Positions 1 to 8,218 of a stretch of DNA of 64,000 nt are shown in pieces. Below the pieces are notes generated by a model. That model searched no databases. It was not told the origin of the DNA and saw only the letters and a program-made list of their open reading frames with translations. The position numbers and the translations under genes were made by a program. Position 1 is the first letter of the stretch. Each line of letters opens with the position of its first letter. The stretch comes from Pseudomonas putida (lineage in GTDB: Bacteria; Pseudomonadota; Gammaproteobacteria; Pseudomonadales; Pseudomonadaceae), in NCBI RefSeq assembly GCF_030159595.1, contig NZ_BSKJ01000015.1, positions 24,816-88,815 on the forward strand, given 5' to 3'.

Positions 1-1227
1 ACGCGCAATGACCAGTGCAGCCAGGGCGTTGCCCACAACGTTCAGCGCGGTACGGGCCATGTCCATGATGCGGTCGACACCAGCGATGAACGCCAGGCCT
101 TCCAGCGGGATGCCCACGCTGCCCAGGGTGGCCAGCAGGACCACGAACGATACGCCTGGTACGCCAGCGATGCCTTTGGAGGTGACCATCAGGGTCAGCA
201 CCAGCAGCAGCTGCTGGCTCCACGACAGGTCGATGCCGTACAGCTGGGCAATGAAGATGGCCGCGATGCTCTGGTACAGGGTCGAACCGTCGAGGTTGAA
301 GGAGTAACCCGTCGGTACCACGAACGAGCAGATCGACTTCGGCGCGCCGTACTTCTCCATCTTCTCGATCACACGCGGCAGCACGGTTTCGGAGCTGGAG
401 GTGGAGTAGGCCAGGATCAGCTCATCTTTCATGATGCGCATGATCTTGATTACCGAGAAGCCGAACACACGCGCAACCAGGCCCAGCACCATGAAGGCGA
501 AGAAGGCGATGGCGAAGTACACCAGCAGCACCAGCTTGGCCAGCGGCAGCAGCGAGCTGAAGCCGAAGTTGGCCACGGTCACGGCGATCAAAGCGAACAC
601 GCCGATCGGGGCGTAGTTCATGATCATGTGGGTGACCTTGAACATGGTTTCCGATACGGCCTGGAAGGTACGTACCAGCGGGTCGCGCAGCTCTGCCTGC
701 AGGCTCGACAAGCCCAGGCCGAACATCACCGAGAAGAAGATGATCGGCAGCATTTCGCCACGCATCAGCGCTGCGAAGATGTTCGACGGGATCAGGTTCA
801 GCAGGGTCTCGATGAACGCGTGCTCATGCTGCACCTCGGCCGCAGTGGCCTGGTACTTGGAGATGTCCACGGTACCCAGGGTGCTCATGTCGATGCCGGC
901 GCCCGGGTGGAACAGGTTGGCCAGCACCAGGCCGACGACGATGGCGATGGTGGTCACCACTTCGAAGTAGATGATGGTCTTCAGGCCGATGCTGCCCAGT
1001 TTCTTCGCATCGCCAACCCCGGCGATACCCACGATCAGCGACGAGATCACGATCGGGACGACGATCATCTTGATCAGGCGAATGAAGATGTCACCGGCGG
1101 GCTGGAGGACGTTGCTGATCCACCATGCCTTTTCTGCACTGAAATGATTCAGTAGCGCGCCGATTGCAACGCCCAGGACCAGACCGATAACGATCTGCCA
1201 GGCGAGGCTCAGTTTTGCCTTCTTCAT
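1..1227 (-). CDS. gltP: Proton/glutamate-aspartate symporter GltP (3' end cut by window)
   Basis: An inner-membrane dicarboxylic amino-acid:cation symporter (DAACS family) that takes up glutamate and aspartate. It starts MKKAKLSLAWQ at the ATG at 1227 and stays open to base 1 (409 codons). Family members are roughly 440 residues, so about 30 residues are missing. Visible family marks are the serine-rich STSSSETVLP hairpin at about residue 275, the substrate and cation motif FNLDGST at about 310, and SKGIAGVPG at about 350, among many hydrophobic helices. It is transcribed leftward and alone; the 745-base leader upstream carries two AauR-type boxes. GltP and DctA are close relatives. The start and motifs favour GltP, but the exact substrate is inferred. 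Confidence 0.85.
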   Translation of the reverse strand, partial: MKKAKLSLAWQIVIGLVLGVAIGALLNHFSAEKAWWISNVLQPAGDIFIRLIKMIVVPIVISSLIVGIAGVGDAKKLGSIGLKTIIYFEVVTTIAIVVGLVLANLFHPGAGIDMSTLGTVDISKYQATAAEVQHEHAFIETLLNLIPSNIFAALMRGEMLPIIFFSVMFGLGLSSLQAELRDPLVRTFQAVSETMFKVTHMIMNYAPIGVFALIAVTVANFGFSSLLPLAKLVLLVYFAIAFFAFMVLGLVARVFGFSVIKIMRIMKDELILAYSTSSSETVLPRVIEKMEKYGAPKSICSFVVPTGYSFNLDGSTLYQSIAAIFIAQLYGIDLSWSQQLLLVLTLMVTSKGIAGVPGVSFVVLLATLGSVGIPLEGLAFIAGVDRIMDMARTALNVVGNALAALVIAR

Positions 1228-1497
1228 GTCTTTACCCTTTGTTCTAGTGGTCATGGCACCCGACGAAAACACGCGTAACAGAGCCGTTGGCAAGGCCTCT
1301 GGCTTCAAGCGCACCCGTCTGGCGACTTCATGTAAGGACACCGCAGGCGAGCGACAGGGCGCTCTGGCCAGCGAAAAAGGCGGCAACTATTGCGATGGGG
1401 AAGGGGGAAATCTAATGCCGGAAGCGCATGACCCATACCGTTTGTGCATAATGTTTCATGCCAAAACAGAGGGTTCGCAAGTGCTTGATTTATAACG

Positions 1498-1511
1498 TTC
1501 GGAATCCCGAA
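1498..1511. promoter_or_regulatory. AauR-type binding site 1
   Basis: TTCGGAATCCCGAA matches the published AauR inverted repeat TTCGG-N4-CCGAA exactly. AauSR is the two-component system controlling acidic amino-acid uptake and use in P. putida, and the gene downstream on the minus strand is an acidic amino-acid transporter. Binding is inferred from the match and the context. Confidence 0.6.
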
Positions 1512-1574
1512 CAAGACCAAACCGCCATATTTCGGCAGATTTGACGGTACGAAAAGGGTGTGGGAGATGGCCTG

Positions 1575-1588
1575 TTCGACAATCCGAA
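1575..1588. promoter_or_regulatory. AauR-type binding site 2
   Basis: TTCGACAATCCGAA differs from TTCGG-N4-CCGAA at one position. It lies 77 bases (about seven helical turns) from site 1, as expected for a paired enhancer bound by an NtrC-type regulator. Confidence 0.45.
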
Positions 1589-1972
1589 TGGCCGAAATGA
1601 CACTTGAAGAAGCGTCAGCGAGGTCGAAAAAAATTTGATGTACGGTCGAGACAAAATGTGTCTCAGGGATGAAATCGCGCAAGGGAAGGGACCTTTCCTA
1701 CATGGCTCCTCGGAAGTCAGGTCTGGTCAGGTGCCCCTGTGACACCGCCGACCTGATACTTCCGATTCCGCCTTTCCTGACCCGGCCCATCGCTGGAGGC
1801 ACTCCCTGTACCCCTAGACCACTCCGATCCTGCAACAATCAGAACAGCCCGGCCCCTTGGTCATGTGCTGCCCCTCCTCGGGGCGGCGCATCATAGAAGG
1901 CTGAAATATAGAAAGGTTCAGCTTCTATTGTGTGACAGTCGGTGACCCTTCATCCTTATCGGCAATAAATGC

Positions 1973-2443
1973 TCAATACCAGTTCGGGTCACGCTTGAGC
2001 TGCTCCTGCAGCATCGCCTTCATGCCGTCGTCCGGTTCGCCCAGCCAGCGGTACTGCGCATGGCGGGTGGGCGACTTGTCGCTCGGCAAGCCTTCGGGCA
2101 CCTCCACGAGCATCGCGTAGGCATCGTCCTTGTCCCAGCTGAACGCAACGATCAGCCGCTTGTAGGTGCAGTTGTCCTGCGACTCGCACAGCGGGCCGAC
2201 CAGGTACTTGTCGCCATCTTCGGTAACGGCAGACATCTGCTGCTGGGCACTGCCGGTCAGATTGACCACCCAATCGGGAAGGCGTTCCTCGCTTTTGATC
2301 GTGTCCTGCCAGGTTTCCCGGTACTCCGGGGCCGAGCCGAGCAACTGGTCGACCCGGACCTGGCCATCATTGGCCGCCATCGCCGCCGCACTGCCGCCCA
2401 GCAACAGGGCGGCAGCCAGGGCTTTACAGAGCTTCCTGCCCAT
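1973..2443 (-). CDS. ivy: Ivy-family periplasmic lysozyme inhibitor
   Basis: A periplasmic inhibitor of C-type lysozyme; Ivy also limits the cell's own lytic transglycosylases. A cleavable signal peptide (MGRKLCKALAAALLLGGSAAAMA) is followed by about 130 mature residues. The inhibitory loop of Ivy is a disulfide-closed CxxxxC turn, seen here as CESQDNC, followed by the family stretch RLIVAFSWDKDDAYAMLVEVP. I chose the ATG at 2443; a TTG two codons upstream is also in frame. The start lies at the stop codon of the DUF1328 gene, so the two are probably translationally linked. Confidence 0.8.
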   Translation of the reverse strand: MGRKLCKALAAALLLGGSAAAMAANDGQVRVDQLLGSAPEYRETWQDTIKSEERLPDWVVNLTGSAQQQMSAVTEDGDKYLVGPLCESQDNCTYKRLIVAFSWDKDDAYAMLVEVPEGLPSDKSPTRHAQYRWLGEPDDGMKAMLQEQLKRDPNWY

Positions 2444-2445
2444 CT

Positions 2446-2607
2446 TCAACCTCGTCTACGTCCAAAGAAGAAGGAAACTACGAACAGCACCAGGAAAACA
2501 ACGAACAGAATCTTCGCAATTCCCGTCGCAGCGCCCGCGATACCAACGAAGCCCAGTAGACCTGCGATAAGGGCGATGATGAGGAACGTGATAGCCCAGC
2601 TCAGCAT
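2446..2607 (-). CDS. DUF1328 small membrane protein
   Basis: A 53-residue, very hydrophobic protein beginning MLSWAITFLIIALIAGLLGF and ending in a basic tail (FGRRRG). This is the DUF1328/YtjA pattern: two membrane segments with a Gly/Ala-rich turn (GIAGAATGIAK). The function is unknown; relatives are often stress-induced. A Shine-Dalgarno-like AAAGGAG precedes the ATG. Its TGA overlaps the codons just ahead of ivy, suggesting one transcript covering 2607-1973. Confidence 0.85.
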   Translation of the reverse strand: MLSWAITFLIIALIAGLLGFVGIAGAATGIAKILFVVFLVLFVVSFFFGRRRG

Positions 2608-2649
2608 GGTAGTTCTCCTTTCTTTTTCAGAAGAGGTCAGGCCGGCAGG

Positions 2650-2940
2650 TCAGAAGACCCAACGGTCCTGGGGTACGACAGTTTCCAGGGTGGCCGGTGA
2701 GGCAGTGGCCTGGCCTGCTGGCAATGAATCAGCGGCTTTGACCAGGGTGTTGGCACGGGATGCCTGAATTTGCGTCAGCAGGGCAGTCTGCGCTGCCACT
2801 TGCTCAGCCAGACGCGCGGTCTGCCAGCTGTAGTAGAAGAGGCCAGCGGCCAAGGTCAGCAGCAGCGCCATGCCGAGTGACAGCATCTGGCGCAGGGGCA
2901 GTGCGGCGTTCTGCGAGCGGTTGACGGTTTGGCGGTTCAT
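2650..2940 (-). CDS. Small single-pass membrane protein of unknown function
   Basis: 96 residues. A basic, polar N-terminus (to about residue 20) is followed by one membrane helix (LGMALLLTLAAGLFYYSW, about 21-38), then a soluble region predicted helical or coiled (ARLAEQVAAQTALLTQIQ) and a Ser/Pro/Ala-rich tail. The topology suggests an inner-membrane anchor with a periplasmic tail. I do not recognise a family. A good ribosome site (AGGAGGAG) precedes the ATG. It may share a transcript with the DUF1328 and ivy genes 42 bases downstream. Confidence 0.6.
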   Translation of the reverse strand: MNRQTVNRSQNAALPLRQMLSLGMALLLTLAAGLFYYSWQTARLAEQVAAQTALLTQIQASRANTLVKAADSLPAGQATASPATLETVVPQDRWVF

Positions 2941-2964
2941 GCCGGCTCCTCCTGCTGTAATTTT

Positions 2965-2980
2965 TGTTCAAACCTGAACA
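2965..2980. promoter_or_regulatory. Inverted repeat upstream of the small membrane-protein gene
   Basis: TGTTCA-AACC-TGAACA is a perfect 6-bp inverted repeat 25 bases before the ATG at 2940. An AT-rich stretch (about 2995-3060) typical of a promoter lies behind it. It could be an operator or a 5'-leader hairpin. Confidence 0.35.
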
Positions 2981-3076
2981 GGTAATTGCAGCCTGCATGC
3001 CATCCTTCTGAATCTATAAAAAATCTTTAAAATCAAACACTTAGAATTTATCAAAGTGAACTGTCAGGACGTATCC

Positions 3077-3117
3077 TGCACGATCGCGCCTGTGCGGTCG
3101 TGCGAATTGCACGATCG
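3077..3117. repeat. Repeated TGCACGATCG element
   Basis: TGCACGATCG occurs at 3077-3086 and again at 3108-3117. The second copy is also the right arm of an inverted repeat, TCGTGC-GAATT-GCACGA. It sits between the small membrane-protein gene and algB, so it could serve either promoter. The 2941-3359 gap holds no gene I can support. Confidence 0.35.
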
Positions 3118-3359
3118 GCCTTAGTGGTCTGCGCCACAGGAGAGACTAAGGGGAGGCCGCTTTTTGTAGGTAAAAGCAAAAAACTCCGCAACCAATGTGC
3201 CACCCCCTACCTCTAAGCAAATCATCGGGTTAACGCGCCCTCCAGGCGTCAATTGGCCATTGGCTAGCATGCAAAGGTCAGAATCCTTCAGAATCGACCA
3301 TGCAACTTGCCCGATTTTTCCCACACTAAATGAAGATCTATCCCTAAGGAGCGCAGGAC

Positions 3360-4706
3360 ATGGAATCAGCCCAGGACAACCAAGGCCGCATTCTGCTGGT
3401 GGATGACGAGTCCGCGATCCTGCGCACCTTCCGCTACTGCCTGGAAGACGAAGGCTATAGCGTGGCCACGGCCAACAGCGCCGCCCAGGCCGAAGCACTG
3501 TTGCAGCGCCAGGTGTTCGACCTGTGCTTCCTCGATTTGCGCCTGGGCGAGGACAACGGCCTGGACGTACTCGCGCAGATGCGCATCCAGGCACCCTGGA
3601 TGCGCGTGGTGATCGTGACCGCGCACTCGGCGATCGACACGGCAGTGGACGCCATCCAGGCCGGTGCCGCCGACTACCTGGTCAAGCCGTGCAGCCCCGA
3701 CCAGTTGCGCCTGGCCACCGCCAAGCAGCTGGAAGTGCGCCAGCTTTCTGCGCGCCTGGAGGCCCTGGAAGGCGAAATGCGCAAACCCAAGGACGGCCTG
3801 GACTCGCACAGCCCGGCCATGATGGCGGTGCTGGAGACTGCCCGCCAGGTCGCCACCACCGACGCCAACATTCTCATACTGGGCGAATCGGGGACGGGTA
3901 AAGGCGAATTGGCTCGGGCCATCCATGGCTGGAGCAAACGTGCGCGCAAAGCCTGCGTAACCATAAACTGCCCGTCGCTGAGTGCCGAGTTGATGGAAAG
4001 CGAATTGTTCGGCCACACCCGCGGCGCCTTCACCGGTGCCAGCGAAAGCACCCTGGGACGGGTGAGCCAGGCCGACGGAGGTACGCTGTTTCTCGACGAG
4101 ATCGGCGACTTCCCGCTGACCTTGCAGCCCAAGTTGCTGCGGTTCATTCAGGACAAGGAGTACGAACGCGTCGGCGACCCCGTTACCCGACGCGCCGATG
4201 TACGCATCCTGGCCGCCACCAATCTCAACCTCGAAGAGATGGTGCGCGAAAGCCGCTTCCGCGAAGACCTGCTGTATCGCCTGAACGTCATCACCTTGCA
4301 CCTGCCGCCCCTGCGCGAGCGCAGCGAGGACGTCCTGACCCTGGCCGACCGCTTCCTCGCCCGCTTCGTCAAGGAATACTCCCGACCCGCCCGGGGCTTC
4401 AGCGACGAAGCACGCGCGGCCCTGCTCAACTACCGTTGGCCCGGCAACATTCGCGAATTGCGCAACGTGGTAGAGCGGGCCAGCATCATCTGCCCGCAGG
4501 AACGGGTGGAAATCAGCCACCTGGGCATGGGCGAACAGCCTGCCGGCAATGCCCCGCGTGTGGGGGCTGCACTAAGCCTGGATGAGCTGGAGCGCGCCCA
4601 CATCGGCGCGGTGCTGGCGGCCAGCGACACCCTCGACCAGGCTGCCAAGACCTTGGGCATCGATGCGTCTACCCTGTACCGCAAGCGCAAGCAGTACAAC
4701 CTGTGA
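3360..4706 (+). CDS. algB: NtrC-family response regulator AlgB
   Basis: A 448-residue transcriptional activator, partner of KinB, known in P. aeruginosa for alginate, virulence and quorum-related control. The receiver domain (about 10-125) has the acidic pair D15/D16, phospho-acceptor D59 (FLDLRLG) and the Lys of VKPC. The AAA+ domain (about 148-380) has Walker A GESGTGKGE, the sigma-54 contact loop GAFTGA and the sensor-II region WPGNIRELRN. A Fis-type helix-turn-helix (AAKTLGIDASTLYRKRKQY) ends the protein. The start has a strong AAGGAG site. The stop codon overlaps the reading region of kinB, so the pair is one operon. Confidence 0.95.
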   Translation: MESAQDNQGRILLVDDESAILRTFRYCLEDEGYSVATANSAAQAEALLQRQVFDLCFLDLRLGEDNGLDVLAQMRIQAPWMRVVIVTAHSAIDTAVDAIQAGAADYLVKPCSPDQLRLATAKQLEVRQLSARLEALEGEMRKPKDGLDSHSPAMMAVLETARQVATTDANILILGESGTGKGELARAIHGWSKRARKACVTINCPSLSAELMESELFGHTRGAFTGASESTLGRVSQADGGTLFLDEIGDFPLTLQPKLLRFIQDKEYERVGDPVTRRADVRILAATNLNLEEMVRESRFREDLLYRLNVITLHLPPLRERSEDVLTLADRFLARFVKEYSRPARGFSDEARAALLNYRWPGNIRELRNVVERASIICPQERVEISHLGMGEQPAGNAPRVGAALSLDELERAHIGAVLAASDTLDQAAKTLGIDASTLYRKRKQYNL

Positions 4707-4717
4707 AGTGGCCGCCC

Positions 4718-6484
4718 ATGAAGCTGCGCACGCGGCTTTTCCTTAGCATTTCGGCGCTGGTTACCGTCGCCTTGCTCGGGTTGCTGCTGGGTCTGATCAG
4801 CGTGCTGCAGATGGCTACCGTGCAACAGCAACTGGTACGAGATACCACTCATGCCCTCGAAGTGGGGCTGAAGCTGAGGCAGAACCTTGGCGAACAGTTG
4901 ACCCTGATCCTTGATGAAAGCACGGCCCCGGAGAGCCTGCGGCTGCTGCAGGACAACTTCCAGACCTTGCTCAACCAAGGCCTGGAACAAGGCGGTGAGC
5001 GCACCGGTTTCAGCAAGGCCAGCAGTAACTACCAGGCTTTCCTCCTGGCTTACCGCAACAGCCCCGCGCCCGCCCGGAGCATGGGTATCGAGCAACCGCT
5101 GGGCGCGGCCTTCAACCAGGTGCGTACCGACCTGATCGACTCCCACAAACAGGCCCTGGACCTCATCACCCGAAGCGAGGAGGACACCCGAGACCGTGCC
5201 CTGCTGGTCAGCGGTGTACTTGGCCTGATGGGCCTGGTGGTGCTGGTGCTGGGCTTCATCACTGCGCACAACATCGCCCGCCGCTTCGGCCAGCCGATCG
5301 AAGCCTTGGCCAAAGCGGCTGACCAGTTGGGCAAAGGCAACTTTGACGTCACCCTGCCCGTCACCCAGGCCACCGAGCTGAACCAGCTGACCCGCCGCTT
5401 CGGCCTCATGGCCGATGCTTTGCGCAAACACCAGGCCACCAACGTTGACGAGCTGCTGGCTGGGCAGCAGCGCCTGCAAGCCGTGCTCGACAGCATCGAC
5501 GATGGCCTGCTGATCATCGACCGCCAGGGCCGCCTGGAGCACCTCAACCCGGTGGCGCAGCGCCAGCTGGGCTGGCATGACAGCCGCGTGGGCAGCAGCC
5601 TGGCCGAGGCGCTGTGCCGTCCGGAGCTGGAGCAGCAACTTCGTCAGGTGCTGCGCGGTGGTAGCCTGGACAGGCCACCGGACGACCTCAACATGGAAGT
5701 CGATGAGGAAACGCGCCTGCTCACCTACAGCTTGACCCCAGTCAGCCACCCTCAGGGGCCGATCCTTGGCGCGGTGATGGTGTTGCACGATGTGACCGAA
5801 CAACGGGCCTTCGAACGCGTGCGCAGTGAGTTCGTGCTACGCGCCTCCCACGAATTACGCACCCCGGTAACCGGCATGCACATGGCCTTCGGTCTGTTGC
5901 GCGAGCGGGTCAAATTTCCGCCCGAGGCCCGCGAGAATGACTTGCTGGAAACCATCGGCGAAGAAATGCAGCGGCTTACCCAGCTGATCAACGACCTGCT
6001 CAACTTCTCTCGTTACCAGAGCGGGTTGCAGAAACTCGACCTGGCGCCCTGCGCCATCGACGAATTGCTGGAACGCGCGCAACTGCGTTTTGCCGAGCAG
6101 GCGGCCATCAAGCAGATCGAACTGGTCAAGGCGTTGGAACCACCGCTACCGCGCATTCAGGCTGACGTTGCACAACTTGATCGGGTTCTGGACAACCTGC
6201 TGCACAACGCCATCCGCCATACCGCCAACGGCGGGCGTATTCGCCTGCATGCGCGGCGGCACTCGGAGCGGGTGATCATCAGTGTCGAGGACAATGGCGA
6301 AGGTATTGCCTATGGACAGCAGGGGCGCATCTTCGAGCCTTTTGTACAGGTAGGGCGCAAGAAGGGCGGTGCAGGGCTGGGGCTGGCGTTGTGCAAGGAG
6401 ATCGTGCAGTTGCATGGCGGACGCATGGGTGTGTTTTCCCGGCCGGGGCAAGGAACACAGTTCTACATGGCCTTGCCAGTTTGA
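4718..6484 (+). CDS. kinB: Sensor histidine kinase KinB
   Basis: An inner-membrane sensor kinase/phosphatase for AlgB, 588 residues from the ATG at 4718 (MKLRTRLFLSISALVTVALL). A GTG at 4703 inside the algB stop is a longer alternative. Order: first membrane helix, a periplasmic sensor segment, a second membrane helix (about 160-180), HAMP, PAS (about 250-360, ILDSIDDGLLIID in spirit), HisKA with the phospho-His in RASHELRTPVTG (about residue 380), and a HATPase with N box NLLHNAIRH, DNGEGI and GAGLGLALCKEI. It ends 52 bases before the convergent EAL gene; no clear terminator separates them. Confidence 0.95.
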   Translation: MKLRTRLFLSISALVTVALLGLLLGLISVLQMATVQQQLVRDTTHALEVGLKLRQNLGEQLTLILDESTAPESLRLLQDNFQTLLNQGLEQGGERTGFSKASSNYQAFLLAYRNSPAPARSMGIEQPLGAAFNQVRTDLIDSHKQALDLITRSEEDTRDRALLVSGVLGLMGLVVLVLGFITAHNIARRFGQPIEALAKAADQLGKGNFDVTLPVTQATELNQLTRRFGLMADALRKHQATNVDELLAGQQRLQAVLDSIDDGLLIIDRQGRLEHLNPVAQRQLGWHDSRVGSSLAEALCRPELEQQLRQVLRGGSLDRPPDDLNMEVDEETRLLTYSLTPVSHPQGPILGAVMVLHDVTEQRAFERVRSEFVLRASHELRTPVTGMHMAFGLLRERVKFPPEARENDLLETIGEEMQRLTQLINDLLNFSRYQSGLQKLDLAPCAIDELLERAQLRFAEQAAIKQIELVKALEPPLPRIQADVAQLDRVLDNLLHNAIRHTANGGRIRLHARRHSERVIISVEDNGEGIAYGQQGRIFEPFVQVGRKKGGAGLGLALCKEIVQLHGGRMGVFSRPGQGTQFYMALPV

Positions 6485-6535
6485 TGCCTACCTAGAATTG
6501 CTACCGCTCCCACAGCGTCCTCGGTACACGCCCGT

Positions 6536-8149
6536 TCAGTGTTCAACTCTGCGCGGCAGCTGCCCGCGGGTTACCAACTCGGCAAACTGTCGGGCGTTAA
6601 GCGGCCGGGCAAACAGCCAGCCCTGGCCGTAATTGACCCCTTCACTGTTCAGCAGCACCGCCTGGTCCTCGCATTCGATGCCCTCGGCAATCACCCGCAA
6701 GTGCAGGTCATGAGCCATACGGATGATATGCGGTGCAACGCCGCTGCTGGCGGCATCGTGACCCAGCGCATCGATGAATGCCTTATCGATCTTCAGGCAG
6801 TCCACCGGTAGGGTTTGCAGGTAGGCCAGGCTGCAATAGCCCGTACCGAAATCGTCGATCAGCACCTGATGTCCCACGGCACGTAGTGCCTGCAGGTTGT
6901 CACGCGCCACCACCACATCGATCAAACCGCGCTCGGTCACCTCAAAAGCAATCTGGCTAGCCGCCACCCGGTGCAAGGCCAGCAGACGTGCCGCCACCCG
7001 GCCAATACGCGGCACCATCACATCGCAGGCGGCCAGGTTCACCGATATGTACAGTTTGGGGTGCGAACGCAGCAGCTGCCCCAGCTGTTCGAGGACGCGC
7101 TGCAAGACAAAGTCAGTGATCTGGCGGATCTGCCCGGTGTTTTCCGCCAACGGGATGAACAGGTCCGGACTGGTCAGCGTGCCATCCGGGCGGCGCCAAC
7201 GCACCAAGGCCTCGGCCCCTACACAGCGGCGGGTGTCGAGCTCGAAGATTGGCTGGTAGAGCACCTGCAACTCTCCACGGCGCAAGGCATTCTGCAACTC
7301 CGAACTCATCGACCGCCGTTGCAGGATCAGTTGCAGCACCAGCCAGCCGATGCAGCAGGCAGCCAGCACACTGCCAGGGAACAGCAGCCAGAGCATGCCG
7401 TTCATCCTCAACGGCAGGCTGGCGCGCGGGGCAATCAGCACCAGCTGGTAATCTGGCGACTTGGTGGGCATTCGGTAGATCAGCCGGTCACTGAGTTCAA
7501 GCAGTGACTTGTGGCTGGTCGACCAGGCCGAGGCTGGTGGCCACACCTGTGGCGGGCCCAGCACAGGGATCGCCCGGGCGCCGTTGTCCAGCACCACCAC
7601 CAGGCTACCGCCCGGGGGCAGATCAACCACATCGGTCAAATGCCCACGCGAAGTGGAGACCAGAAACTTGCCCCGGCCCAGCATCAGTGCGGCCAGGTTC
7701 TCATCGGGCTCAGTGGTGGTATTAAGCCAGTAGCTGTAGGTCGGGCCCTGGATGTCCGGAGCCCGTAAGGGAACAAACGCGCGCTCGTCACCTCGGTTGG
7801 AGCAGGCAACATCGCCATCCACATACGCCGCTTCATAGATAAACCGTGAGCTCAGGCCAACCTGTTGCAAGGCTGCCAACATCGCCGGGCTGCAGCCACG
7901 CAGGGGCTGGGCCTGGAGCAGGTCGACCCCTTCGCGCAACTGGCCGAACACTTGCTCGAGGCGGTCGAGAAAACGCTCGCCCTGGGCGTTCATCTGTTCG
8001 CTTTCGCTTTGCTTCATCTGCTGCAGGGCAATACCAATGCTGGCAGTAAGCAAAAGTGCTGCGCTGGCCAATGCTGCCAAGGTGGCCAGCATCCAGGGAC
8101 GGTAAAAAAATTGGCGCAGCGTAGAAATGAGAGCTGACATCGAAGGCAT
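6536..8149 (-). CDS. EAL-domain c-di-GMP phosphodiesterase with periplasmic CSS-type sensor
   Basis: Hydrolyses c-di-GMP to pGpG. An N-terminal membrane helix (about 15-40) leads into a periplasmic region with two cysteines (LRGCSP and DVACSN), as in the redox-sensing CSS domain. A second helix near 245-270 (MLWLLFPGSVLAACCIG) precedes the cytoplasmic EAL domain. All the catalytic positions can be read: EALVRW, SVNLAAC, EVTERG, IDDFGTGY, KIDKAFI, EGIECEDQ and YGQGWLFARP. The usual CSS triplet reads CSN here. The start is uncertain: ATG at 8149, ATG at 8140 or TTG at 8164 are all in frame. Confidence 0.88.
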   Translation of the reverse strand: MPSMSALISTLRQFFYRPWMLATLAALASAALLLTASIGIALQQMKQSESEQMNAQGERFLDRLEQVFGQLREGVDLLQAQPLRGCSPAMLAALQQVGLSSRFIYEAAYVDGDVACSNRGDERAFVPLRAPDIQGPTYSYWLNTTTEPDENLAALMLGRGKFLVSTSRGHLTDVVDLPPGGSLVVVLDNGARAIPVLGPPQVWPPASAWSTSHKSLLELSDRLIYRMPTKSPDYQLVLIAPRASLPLRMNGMLWLLFPGSVLAACCIGWLVLQLILQRRSMSSELQNALRRGELQVLYQPIFELDTRRCVGAEALVRWRRPDGTLTSPDLFIPLAENTGQIRQITDFVLQRVLEQLGQLLRSHPKLYISVNLAACDVMVPRIGRVAARLLALHRVAASQIAFEVTERGLIDVVVARDNLQALRAVGHQVLIDDFGTGYCSLAYLQTLPVDCLKIDKAFIDALGHDAASSGVAPHIIRMAHDLHLRVIAEGIECEDQAVLLNSEGVNYGQGWLFARPLNARQFAELVTRGQLPRRVEH

Positions 8150-8218
8150 CCAGTTGATTACCAAGGTATAGCAACTGGATCAAGAATCATCCTCGCCGTT
8201 TGGCGCCTCGCTGCAGGC

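Larger units (their letters stand above)
1228..1972. other. Long intergenic region upstream of gltP
   Basis: About 745 bases between the gltP start and the ivy stop hold no convincing gene. Short open frames here lack family resemblance and good ribosome sites. The part from 1440 to 1670 is AT-richer and contains two AauR-type inverted repeats and a small hairpin, GAGACA/TGTCTC, at 1646-1662. A GC-rich hairpin (CTGCCCC/GGGGCGG) lies near 1868-1886, without a following T-run. I found no sigma-54 site with the proper GG-N10-GC spacing and good flanks. Confidence 0.6.

Noticed and set aside
628..1155. A 175-codon plus-strand frame inside gltP
   Set aside because: Antisense to gltP, whose membrane protein motifs are unambiguous.
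1228..1500. A sigma-54 promoter for gltP
   Set aside because: GG-N10-GC pairs exist by chance, but none has a TGGCAC or TTGC context; TGGCATGAAACATTATGC has the wrong spacing.
1305..1682. A 125-codon minus-strand frame in the gltP leader
   Set aside because: It covers the AauR boxes and AT-rich leader, has no ribosome site of note and no family resemblance.
3366..4520. Antisense frame inside algB
   Set aside because: A shadow of algB codon bias; no start signal and no family.
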